Shown: one piece after another, positions 51,413 through 62,660 of the stretch
Layout: every line of letters starts with the position of its first letter
Numbering within the stretch: position 1 is the first letter of the stretch
Source: Struthio camelus
Taxonomy: Eukaryota > Chordata > Aves > Struthioniformes > Struthionidae
Length of the DNA stretch: 64,000 bases
Assembly: GCF_040807025.1 (NCBI RefSeq)
Contig: NC_090942.1
Location: 78,039,987 to 78,103,986 of the forward strand
Reading direction: 5' to 3'
Made by a program: the position numbers and the translations under genes
Notes under the pieces: model-generated
The model's input: the letters and a program-made list of their open reading frames with translations, nothing else
Database searches by the model: none
Told to the model about the DNA's origin: nothing

Positions 51413-52569
51413 GGAAGGACCAATCAAGACCCTCTTGCCAAACATACGACAGTTTCATTATTCTGAACGACGTACTGTCCTGGATAGCTTAAAGAAGCCA
51501 TTTAGGGTGAGATTGCAGCCTCATTATCTAGAAGGTGGATTTTTGCTTGGCTTTGATTATTCAGAGGGATCTATTCCTGTGAAACGGAACCTGATTTTTC
51601 TTTTTGCAGCGTTACATTTTTTTCTAGTGTCTACGTATTGTTCACATTTCTTCCTTCATCCTTTTGTCACAGGCCATCTGGAGCTTCAGAAATTTTTATT
51701 TCCCAGGGAGAGTGGAAGGGCAAAGATTAATTTCAGCCTAGAAAGGCATTCGTGACCATTTAACCTGAAATGACAGATACCCAGGCTGGACTTCTGGTTT
51801 TTTGTTGCGTCTCTCCCGTGGAACGTTGATAAGATATGGTTCTCACATGTTTTCAAGAGGGCCAACGGCTCTTAGATAGCGTTTTTGTTCAGATAAAGGG
51901 AAGCTAGTGAAGAAGGATAGGGTTGCTGGGGGGGAGTGTTTTTTCCTGTTCAAGTACTGTTTTTATTGAGCTTAGCATTCTGGGTCAGGGACGTTCAGTG
52001 GGACAGATCTTCATTTGTAGTTTTGTGGACTGATGGGGACTCATGCCAAAAATAGCAGATGAGATGTTAATGCCGTGGAGTGAGCACTCTTTTCTAAACA
52101 ACATTTTCTGTTATTTCTGTGGATACAAGTGTATTGTTACATATGGCCTTTCCACTTGATTTTTTTGTTCAAGTTCATTACGTACAGATCCAGATCTACA
52201 TCTTGGCTATGTCAGAAAAGATGGCTGAGTTCATCTCAGTGAAGAGTAAATCAACTTGTAGGTTGCACTAGTGAGTATCAGCCTCCAGTTCAGCCCAAAG
52301 CAACCTTGGCAAGAGGCTTATTCTCCAAATCTTCCTCCCATGTTGGTGTTAGGTCTGCAATTCTGTTCCAGCCTGTAAGCCTTGTTGTTGATGTGCTGTG
52401 TCTATTTGTACTATTGCAATATGCAGCTGAGTGTCCTTAACGCAAGCCTTATAGTCCAATGTGATCATTGGGCCTTAGCCATAGGTTTGTAACTCTCTCC
52501 TGCTTTGTTTTGTTTTTTGTTTTCTTGTAGGTGACTTTGTTATGCTAATTCTCAAAATTTCTCTCTCTT

Positions 52570-52573
<4 letters not shown>

Positions 52574-52611
<38 letters not shown>

Positions 52612-52616
52612 TGTGC
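52574..52616. repeat. (TG)n microsatellite
   Basis: TG dinucleotide run with one T interruption near the 3' end. Confidence 0.95.
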
Positions 52617-55616
52617 AGATGTGCACTTTGGATAGAGAGAATGGTAACTTCCATGTGTAACTGCAGTAGTTTCAAAGAGCATGCAAAGGGAAAAAATGAG
52701 ACAGACTTATTTTCATTTCACACCCACTCTAGCCCACCCATACCCTAAGTCTCTGTTTCAGTGCTTTCCTCCTCCATCTTTCCAAGAACAGCTATAATAG
52801 TCTCTTTCATTCCTCACTGAACTCAGTTTCCATCAGTAAAATAACGTAACAAAGATTTATAGGTTCATTTCATGAGAGGGACACGCTTTCATTTTGCAAG
52901 TGATGAATCATCTAATGTTTACTTTCCCAGACCTTGTACAAATCTTTACAGTCACTGAGGTGAACATAAATTAAAATGATACTATATTAAAATAGAAGAT
53001 TGTCTTCATTTAACAAAATGTACCCCCCAAGTTGGGAGCATGGCTTATATATAGAGCAGGAGCAGTGCAAGATGTTACATTGCAGCTTTCATCTCCTGTA
53101 GAATTGATGGAAAATAATTAGTGTTCTTCTGCCTCAGATTGACCGCTCTGATGGTTTTTGTGGCTAGTTCTGTGAGTGCAAGACTTAACCGAATGGTGGG
53201 CCTGGAACTATCGTAGAATGCTGGGTTTTCGTTGCTCAGAAATACGTTTTTACAACAGTGGATGTTCCCTGATTTTGAAAGTCAGGAGCTGTTTGGAGCT
53301 CTTTCTTAATCAGTGCCTTTGAGGTTGGCAGTATAAACGAGTAATTTAGATAGACTGACATGGTTCTTGAAGACAGTGAAAATGATGAGTAGGAATAATA
53401 GACTCCACTAGTTATTTAGAATTGAGACAAGTCATGTTTCAGAAATCTTGAGGAAAAGCTTGACATCTAAACCTGCTATGGCTGTATCATTATGGTTAGA
53501 ATGCTGAAGTTTTATTTCAGGCATTCAGTAAAAGGTAGGTAGGATGTGACAGATGTGTAAGAAATGGCAACATGTTTGGAAGAGAGAAAGCAAAATTGAT
53601 CATCCTGTTAAAATATATTAATTACAGTCTGAGGCGCATAGATGCAGGTTTAATTATATTTTAATGGAATGCCGGAGTGATATTTTTATTTCCTCTTCTG
53701 TACTTATCAGAAACTGTTTACCATTTTGGAAAGTGCTGCTTCTAAAAACACTTAAAACCACAATACACTGTAGTTTAGTTTGCAGCATATGGAAGATCGT
53801 AAGAATGTTTTTTCCTGCAAAATGATTGTGATCTATTAAATTCAGATGTTCTGGGCGGGGGAGAGTGAAGGCGAGGAGCGCAGGGAGGGTTGTGTCAAAT
53901 AACTCTTCAAGTATAATAGATTTTCCAATAGCAGAAAGGGAGACCTGTGGTGCATTCTGGCTATTTTAGAAGCAGAAACAGGTCATTGGACAGATTTTCT
54001 CCCCTTTTTTTCTTTTTTTTTTTTCTTTTTTTACTAATGATTCATTGCCTCAAAGGGTGCATTTCATGTGATCAACCCTTTGCGGAAAGTGTTTTCATAA
54101 CATGAGTTGGAAATACTGGAGATCTGAGTGTCATTCAGTAGACACTAGGTATACAGGTGCCATTGCTCATGCGAGCAGCCTTACTGAATTCCAGAGAGGT
54201 CTCTTTAACGAACACTGCAGTACAAATTAAGTGACTGAAATGAATTAGCAAGAGTCATTAACAGGGCTGAAAGAGAAAAAATGTTTATGAAACAAAATCA
54301 AAATTTCTCAGACTGCAAGTGAATTTTCTATGTCATGTTCAAGGAACAGAGTTGCAATTAGCTAATTAAACTGTGCAATAGGTATGTGAGTGAATGAAGA
54401 TGTAGACCAAAATACACTGGTCCTAGACCGTATATATCATCATGGTCAGACCAATGTGATAAATTTCAGGTATTATGTGCTGCTGAGAAATTTAATCTTC
54501 CATGTCCCCCAGGATTTTTTTTTAAATCACAGCAGTGTAAAATATCCCTTTTTTTCCCCTTTTCTTTTTAATGGACTTTCCAGAAAATAAGGTTTTTCCC
54601 CAGTGTTTCCCAAAGCTGAGGAGAACAATTCAATCCTAGAACAGTCATGTTAGGGAAAAAACAGTAAATTAAAAACCTTTGTATACTGCATGCTTGCGCA
54701 TATTGGTGTATGATGGATATGGATCAATTCTCCGGCACGTTTCACAGGGAGTTTAAACAGTTACTGAATCCAAGCAAAGGTATTTTGCATCCATTTTGCA
54801 GTCATGTTGCTCCACTGCGTCTGCACAAGAGTGCAGGCCTTTTCACTGTCTGTGTGTGCACAGATACATGTATGTCTAATATTGATCAGAAGTTAGGAGT
54901 ATTCCACATAATATTTTGGGGTGAGTGCTGTTCCTTGCGATGACTAAACATAATGTGTGGCTTTATATTTCTGTACACGAGTGGGGATTTGCATTGCTTG
55001 TTTTGGTGCAAATGTTTCTAGCTTTAGTTAAATTTGAGAGTAGTAGAAAAATATACTGCTTTAGTTTAATTAGCTTGGGGGAAAAAGTCCTTTCTTGGGC
55101 TGTAATTATTAGTTGTATATTATTAGAATGAAGTAGTTCAGATTCAGTTACTTAGAAGAAATAATTGAATCTTCTGATCCAGTAAACTAGCTCACTTTGG
55201 CTTCAGCTGGTTTTTAATTTAAGACCTATAGAAGAAGAGACCTGTAATCTCACCACAGGGAATTGGCTTCACTTTCCTGCAGTTCATAAAGCACAAGAGT
55301 GAAATAGCAATCCCCCACAGCAGTTTTCTCTTTATTTTTCACATTTGCTTAAAAGTTTAATTTTATGAGACAGAGCTGATTTTAAAGTTTAAAGTGCTTT
55401 TTTGTTGTTGTTGTTTTGGAGCTTTTTTTTTTGTTTTTTTTTTTTTGCATGAACAAAGGGACTTCCAGCTCTATCTGTAGTCTGGTGTGTAGTCTCAGAC
55501 AGCAGCAATTGCAGGATGTTTTCAGAGATGTAAACACAGTTGGGTACTGCGACGAGCCCTTTGGCGCTATTCCAGGAGAAACACAAATAGCTAACGAGTT
55601 TGGAGCGGATCTGCGT

Positions 55617-55696
55617 GGAGCTGATTCTCAGCTGGAGTAAACTGGCAGCGCTCCACCAGCTTTTGAACCGTTTACACCTGGTGAGAATCAGCCTCC
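55617..55696. repeat. foldback repeat relic
   Basis: The left arm GGAGCTGATTCTCA continues to GTAAAC (55617-55642). The right arm GTTTACACC...TGAGAATCAGCCTCC (55670-55695) is its complement, apart from a 6-base mismatch block and a 1-base indel. The pattern resembles short palindromic amniote repeats with GATTCTCA...GTAAA arms, probably a non-autonomous DNA element. It lies in a locally GC-richer stretch (55440-55860) otherwise unexplained. Confidence 0.6.
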
Positions 55697-56804
55697 CTTC
55701 TTCACACCAGCTTGTATCTGTGCCATTTTCCGTAGGTTTTTGACACAACAGAGGCACTACTACCCTGACGAGTAGATGGCAACTTCGCATTGGCGCTCTA
55801 AGAGGCCCACGGAGAGACACCGTCGCAGGAACTAAGTGCAACACGGTGCATCTCAGTTCCTTTTCCTTGACTGGATTTTAGGGGCAAAAGCAGCACTTTA
55901 GCCCTTGCTATCGTGCTGTTTAACATCGGGAGGCATCCTTTGGATTTGTTGTTCATAAAATAAATCATTATTTTTTAATGAATTACTGTTGTTTAATGTG
56001 AAGTAATGCGAGGGTTTTCTTCACCAGTATGATAGGAGAATAAATTGGAACCAATATTAAAACAGAGGGCTAGACCTGTGAATGTCACAAATTTCTAACA
56101 AAGCTAACAGAATTAGGTAATTTACATCAGAAAAATATATGTTGTTTTTTAAGGATATTTCAGAAGTCCTAGCTAGCTGATTGAACATCCAGGTGTTCAA
56201 GCTGTACATTTTTGGTAGACAAAGTTATATTGCAGCATTTGGTTTCCACCACTGCATTGCAGGGTGAATGTAGGAAATATTACATTAATGCAGGACAATA
56301 TTAATCTGGAATTTAGGATTACTTGAATGCTGCTCAGTTCAGTTAGAAACATGGCATATGAGGTACCAGTATGTGCTTTTTTGACAAGAAATACATTCAT
56401 CTGTTGCTAAATTGTAAATGTTAAAATAATATACTTTATGCATCTATACATGTGCTGTATTAATTATTAGTTTTGGAAGCATTTTCATGCTTGTTTAACT
56501 CAAAATGGCTTTGAATTTTCTGAAAAAAGGAAAAAACAAAACGAAAGGGAAAAAAGTAAAAACTGGCAGACAGTTAGTCCATATGGCCTAATTACTCCTG
56601 GTATTTTGAGAAAAGAATGTAAACCTGGTGTGTTACAAAACTGAGAAGTGGCTACTCTGAGGGCCTTTTTTAGTGATTCTCAGTGCACCTATTGCGCATC
56701 CTACGTACTTGAGTTATGCTTCATCTAGGAGAGTCCCTGCAGGAGCTGCATCATAAAAAAATAAATCACAAAGCATAATGTCTCCATTTGAAGACATATT
56801 CCAT

Positions 56805-56883
56805 CTCCTCGGTTACCAGACTTCTGCGAAGTCTGGTAACTGAGGAGGAGTTAGTTCCCGTAGAGGACTACGGGAAACCCTAA
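56805..56883. repeat. tandem near-perfect hairpins
   Basis: First hairpin: CTCCTCGGTTACCAGACTTC (56805-56824) pairs with 56828-56847 over all 20 positions, with a single G-T, around a 3-base loop. Second hairpin: TTCCCGTAG (56855-56863) pairs with CTACGGGAA (56868-56876) around AGGA. The pairing can extend through TTAG/CTAA (56851-56854 with 56880-56883) past a 3-base bulge. The stems are too short for a standard pre-microRNA. Confidence 0.85.
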
Positions 56884-57791
56884 CTAGCCAGATGTACCAG
56901 TGTAGAGGAAGAGCATGTTTCTCTACCTGTCTGGTCATTTGATAGTGGAAAACTGTAAAGATGCCATGAATACATGAGCCTGGAGGAATTTCTCCTTGCT
57001 GATTGGCCCATGCACGTGAAGCTTTACATTTTGAAGTGAAGTGGTGACTGTACTGTGGGCCAAGGAGCTGTTCCGCTCCTCCCTCTCAGCCCTCCTTCTG
57101 TCTGTGACTATCACTTATCAGCATGTGAAGTAAAGTCCCAGTAACTGGGCTGTACCTGTATTTTTAATACTGACAGTGGGCGAGACTGAGGGAACGAACC
57201 CTGAGACATCAGCAGCTGACCACCATAGCCCCTGCATTAAATCTGTAAGAGCATGCCGAAAGTCTGCACAGTTCTGCATGTGTTCCCTCCACGCTGAATC
57301 TCTTGGCTAATTGTTCCAGATCCGCTTTTAAGTTTGTTTGTGGTTTTTATTTTAATATTTTAAAAAATATCAGATGGGATATTATCATTTGGCTCCCAGC
57401 AGAATGAAATAAACTATTTGCATTTGGTGTTGGCATGTTTTAAATTCAGTCTTTCATTAATTTTTCTCCTCACCTGTTATCTTCCTTTTTCTTGTTATGA
57501 AGATAAAGTAGATTTCATTTTACTTTTCATTGTTTTATAACAGATTAATGTTTAGAAGTGATCAGTTCCTATTAGTCACAGCTCATTCTTTCTTCTTTCC
57601 AGTCAGAGATGTATGAAATCCTTTACTAAACAAAAGATGAATGATTTCATGTGTAACTAGAATTGCAAAAGAAATAATTACTGACAAAGGGCTGTATTCT
57701 GGTTTTTGCACTCCTTTCCTTTTGTGAAAACAGTAATTTAATTTGATTCAAAGTTTCAAGAATGACAACCTCAGATCAGAGCAAGTAAGGC

Positions 57792-57807
57792 AAAAAAAAA
57801 AAAAAAA
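57792..57807. repeat. poly(A) tract
   Basis: Run of 16 A; no retroposon body recognised upstream. Confidence 0.75.
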
Positions 57808-60800
57808 GAAAAACAAACGCAGCAAACTTGTACATGGAAGAAATACACTGTTGTGGCCAGCAGACTGATAGAGGGTCTGAATGCAATTTGCTGTTTGCTC
57901 CAGACTCCCTGGGTAAGGGTGCGCAAGCCATTTAGTGCCTTGGCACCTTCCTTCCCTTCCCTTCTGCTTTCGCCTTCCCACCTGCTGAGCTGCACTTTGT
58001 GCCATGAGTTCCGGAGGATAATCACGTATGAGATTAACTATCATTTGCATATATTAGTTTTAAGTGTGAGGCCTGGGCTTTCATTAAAATCCCCCCTGTT
58101 CCAACGTTATGAATGAGTGAATGTAAGTTTCTTTCTGTGTAATTTAATTCTTCTGTACGCTTCTTTCATATGTCTTCTCCAAAAAATACACCACCTGTGT
58201 CTTGCCGTTTCTCTCAACATGGGAGTCAGTCATGTCTCCTCGCACTCCTCCCCACTTCTGAACCCTGTTGTTCTTTAAACCTCGGTTAGGCTGATGAAAT
58301 GCTCCGATGCCAAGACGATGAACGCCAATTCAGAGCCTATAAACAAACAGTGCCCTGCCAGTGCTTCTTCACACTAATGGCCTAATAGCTAGTTCAGTCG
58401 CTTTGTCTGTTTGGGACAGTCCTCTTGAATATGAGGAAAAAAGGCAAAAGAATAGTGTTATTTCACAGCTACTTTAGATGTAGAAACAACCAATGCCAGA
58501 AAAAGAACATACACTTTTATGAATCCTTCCTATAGAGAAAACTTAGGGTGGCATTAGTAAAGAGCAGTAGAGCAGTGGAAGTACTCAATGGACTGTGTAG
58601 AGTTCCTTACTGAGGAAAGGCTAAAAAGCTAATTATAAGGATTGGTTAAAATACAAATAATGCAGTGTCAGGGAATATAAAAATATGAACACCTGAAGGA
58701 TGGGAACAACAAGCAAGGAAGGTATTCAGTGTGGCTCATGGAACTGTAACTAGGAATAGTAAGATAGACTGAAGAAGGGGAAAATTAGACTGAAATGTCC
58801 AACAGTGAGATGTCTTGGGCTGGGAATTAGTATGTGTTGGAATTCACCTTTTCCATCTCCGAGTATGAATTCATCTTCACCTGTGATTACCACTGCTGAA
58901 TCGTACTATTTTTCTGTGCTCCATGTCTCTTCGCTGGTCACCTTTGCCAATATGGCTTTCAGCACGCATAGTCCGATCTTCTGGTGCTGAAGATGTGCAG
59001 CTGTAAAATTATAATGCAGGGGAGTATTTGTATTTGTTTGATATTTGTATTTGTGAGAATTGGTCCATTCTTTTCCTACTGAACTTCTGTACAATCGCTG
59101 GCCAATATCTACTTATTTTCTTAACGGAGAGAAATGACAGCTGTTGTGGAGAGAAGACTGGAACAAATTACATATTCTTGTGAGCCTTTTAAATTTATTT
59201 TTTAAGTAAAGAGATTGTAGTGAGGGAATATACCTTTCAGCTGTAAAAAAGATTTCTGTAGGAACTTTGCAGAAATGAGGAGATACAATGATTTTGCACG
59301 CTGTGTTTTAGTTATATATTTTTTGCTATTAAGGTGTTTGCCAGATGTTGCCCACCAATCCCTTTGGTATGCTAACAGCTATGCTACAGTCATTTCCCAC
59401 CTATAGCACTCTGCAGATATTGGACTACACAAGGGAGTTATCCCTTGAAGTCGACAAGATTCATTTTGTGCCTAGTGGTAGTAGGTTTTGTCTTAACCAA
59501 CTGGACAACCTAGATGAAGCTGCCACAGTAAATTTTGCAGTCCTGGAGTTCTTACGGTGTCTTACAGCCTGCAGGCGCTAAGGGCAGTGCCGTGGTGGGA
59601 ATATGGCTCTAACTGCCCGTTGGCTGCCTGCACTGTTCATTTGTAGCTGCCCGGCAAGTACGGAGGAGGTTCGCGTCGAGCTGGTAAGTGCACAGAGAGG
59701 AAGGAATCTGTTCTTTAAGTTAAGATGGTTGAATCAAAGTAACGGAGAATCAGATTTCACTCTCTTGTTGCTTCTGATTGATAGAAAAATCTGTGCCCAC
59801 TGTTAGGCTTCCCTAGTCAAGTATCCTTTTTGTGCCCTCTTTTGTACATCTGCTGAGCAAATTGAGATGTATTCCAGTGGTCTGAAAATGGAAAACCTTC
59901 AGTTTTCACATAAATTACAGGTCGAAACTGTGCAGTGCGTCACAGCCCTTTACAGTAAATCACATGTAAAACTAAGTTATGCCCCATTTAAATGACAGAA
60001 GAACTCTTGGACTACATGGTAGCTCTCTTCCAGTAGTGGCTGAATGAAAGAGAAAATACTGATAAATAATTAAGGCGGTAATATGTTTGACCACTTTTTT
60101 TTTAGGGTGACTTTTTCTGTTGTTATTATAGCAGAAATCCTCCCTTCAAAGACAACTAAAGCACTAATGATAGCTAAGAAGGTCATTTATAGGAGGTTAA
60201 AGTGGTTTAATTAGAATTTATGAGAAGGTTACTGTAAGAGTGCAGAAAGATGTTAAGGGGTTAACCTATAAGAGATTACATTGTAGTCAGTGTTCTGTTA
60301 AAGTTTGAATTAATTTTTCCCATGGGTTTTTCACATTCTAATTTTCAACTAAATGAGACATCTGTTTCAGAAAAGGAAAATTTGCTATGGTTGTCATAGC
60401 AACTATCATTCTGTAAGAAAATTATTCCAATGGTTACTTTAGAACAGAAAGATAGAAATTCAGTACATAAAGCAACATCCGATTGCTAGCACGAATTCTG
60501 ATAATTCAGCCCTTTTTGAATGGTGGATCATTTGACCTGCAAAACTTGTTCATATGTTTTTAACATAGGTTAATTGTGCTGTAAACAAATTCACTTGCAA
60601 TATATTTTCCCCCCAGAACCGGATATGTAGACAATCGCTATTCTTATCATAATAATAATACTGTTGAATTTCAATAGTATATCAAGAAATACTGTTCACT
60701 TTAAGAAGATAAAACCTGAATCAAAGTACATCTCTACACATGAGCGCTTCACTTCAGAGGTGAAATACATTCCTGACGTAGGTCCCTAATTGCCAAATAC

Positions 60801-62134
60801 GTTTTCCTTGCTTTTTGTTTTTTTTTTGAGAATAGCAAGTTTTTCTCTTACAGAACATATGCTAGAGTTATTTTCTTTGTAAATTGTGACACATTCTTGA
60901 GAAATAATTTATTGTAAAAAATTATGCTTTTCCCGAGCAAGCACCGAAAGAGGGATCCTAAAGTTCTGGGCTTGAATTAAGACTTTATTTTCCAGTTCCA
61001 TACTGAACGGAAATTTGAGACAAAGTTGACTTTGCGTGACATCCAGGTCGCAGACTTGTTAGTGGGTATTAAGGGAGAATTTTTTTTTCCCCCTGCTCAG
61101 AAACCTTGACGGCTGTTTCGCGACAGCGTTGCAGAAGGCGGCACGTGGGGACCCATAACATCCCCGCGGGCTTCTGAGGACGGTGGTACTTGTGGGGCGG
61201 CGTGGGGGGCACTGAGGTCTGCGGTTTTCCTTTCTTTTCTTACGCATAAAGCGTGCTGACATCCTCTGCCGCCCCGTTTCTTGGCCTTCCGATTTTGGCC
61301 AAAAAATATTGCAGACGTTTCTTTCGGTCTTGGGATGGTCACAAAAGGCAGCGTAGCGGCAGAGCACCCAACCTGCAACGTGTCCCCGTCACCGAAGAGC
61401 AGCCCCGGCGTGTGCCGCCAGGGGAGGCAGCCAGGGAAGGGGAAGGCGCCTCTCGTCTTAATAAGCCTATTCGTTAGGGAAAACGAGCTTTTTCAAAAGC
61501 GGCGCTGGGCGGCCGGCCCGGACTCTGCCCTCCGCGGAGGCCGTTCGTGGTCATTCGCGTTTGCGACGGGATTCAGCTGCCTTCTCGCAGGACCTGTGAC
61601 AGGGCGCGACTATTGCTCTTTCCAGACACTTCACTGTGGTCTTAAAACGTGGCTCTATAGGTTGGTGAGCTTTTCCTCTTGGGCAAATATTGGCGTGTTT
61701 GCGGGGGAGTGGCCGGCCGGCGGCCACGGCGCAGTGCGGGGCGCGGGCCGGCGGGGCGACTCTTTCAGCGGGTTTAAAAGCTGAAGCGGGATTTACCACC
61801 CGGACACTCGGTTGCAAATGTTTTCCCGTCAGTGAGGTTTCGCTCCTGGAAAACTTGCTCTAGGCCTGCATACAATTCGCCGAATTGTTGGAAGTTTTCA
61901 TCGCGGTGCAAGAAGATACTTAGCGCGTAAGGTCCGGCAGGCAAGCCCGAGGGCCTCTGCGGTGCTTTATGAAGCTCCCCACTTCTGCAAAACGTGAGCG
62001 CCTCCCAGGCTTCGACTTATTTAGTTTCACAGCGCTCCTGTGAGGTAAAACAACTCCCATCATGTCAACGGGGAGCTGAGCGTAAGGGCCACGCTGCCCA
62101 AACTCCGCCGACTGCCGTTTGCGAGCCAGGGTCA

Positions 62135-62187
62135 GGCAGGGAACTCGCTGCAGAAGAAGCCGGGAAACGGCCCGCGAGTTCCCTGCC
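62135..62187. other. strong GC stem-loop in CpG island
   Basis: GGCAGGGAACTCGC (62135-62148) and GCGAGTTCCCTGCC (62174-62187) are perfectly complementary over 14 bases. The 25-base loop contains a smaller GCCG/CGGC stem (62159-62162 with 62168-62171). As RNA this would be very stable on either strand. Confidence 0.8.
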
Positions 62188-62393
62188 GCCCCAGCAGCGC
62201 CCGGGGGAGACGTCATGTACCTGCGAGCCGGCTGGCAGGCTTCCTGCGAGGAGAGCCTGCTCTAAGGTGACTCTAGGTAACCAACACAACCGGTGACTTG
62301 AACGGTGCGGGACTCTGCAGAAGGCAAGACTGGCTTTTCCTCGGTCGGCTGCTCCCGGCTCCGAGCAGCCTGACCCAGAGCAAAGTTTTTAAC

Positions 62394-62461
62394 GCTGCCG
62401 CCGCTGCCGCCACTGCTGCCGCTGCCGCTGCTGCTGCCGCTGCTGCTGCCGCTGCTGCTGC
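62394..62461 (+). repeat. GCN (GCT/GCC) trinucleotide repeat
   Basis: Twenty-two of 23 triplets are GCT or GCC, with one ACT after the sixth. In the + frame it would encode polyalanine, and in other frames leucine or proline-rich runs. The frame that carries it has no ATG upstream of the tract, only TTG at 62298, so I do not call it coding. Pure GCT runs at the 3' end suggest recent length change. Confidence 0.85.
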
Positions 62462-62660
62462 TTTTAGCAGCTCTTCTTCACATCACTGCTCCCAGCTTCT
62501 GGAGGCTGAGATATATTCCCAAAGGATGGACAAAGTGTCACATCCGTTTGCTGGGACACCTGGTGGCCCAGGGCATGGCGTGGTGGAGAGCGAGGAGGCG
62601 CGTGCTGCCCCTCGGACACAGGAAGCCGCTCCGTCACGTATAGAGAAAAGTTAAGGCTCT

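Larger units (their letters stand above)
61090..62660. promoter_or_regulatory. second CpG island, inside presumed MPPED1 intron
   Basis: CpG-rich, G+C-rich DNA rises from AT-rich flanks at about 61.1 kb and ends near 62.66 kb, with the densest parts at 61.35-61.80 and 62.08-62.65 kb. No recognised coding exon lies in it. GC boxes, good donor-like sites (for example GTAAGC at 62745 on the + strand) and a structured hairpin are present. It could be an alternative MPPED1 promoter, the promoter of an antisense or nested non-coding RNA, or an orphan intragenic island. Direction cannot be decided from sequence. Confidence 0.65.

Noticed and set aside
51405-51755. 116-codon ORF starting near a palindrome
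   Set aside because: No motif; the hydrophobic tail comes from T-rich sequence; no splice context.
59345-59581. 78-codon ORF with protein-like start (LPTNPFGMLTAML)
   Set aside because: No acceptor and donor pair in phase and no recognised family; treated as chance.
62298-62654. 118-codon ORF with a polyalanine run
   Set aside because: Begins at TTG; the first ATG in this frame (62526) is after the repeat. Kept as a repeat, not as a CDS.
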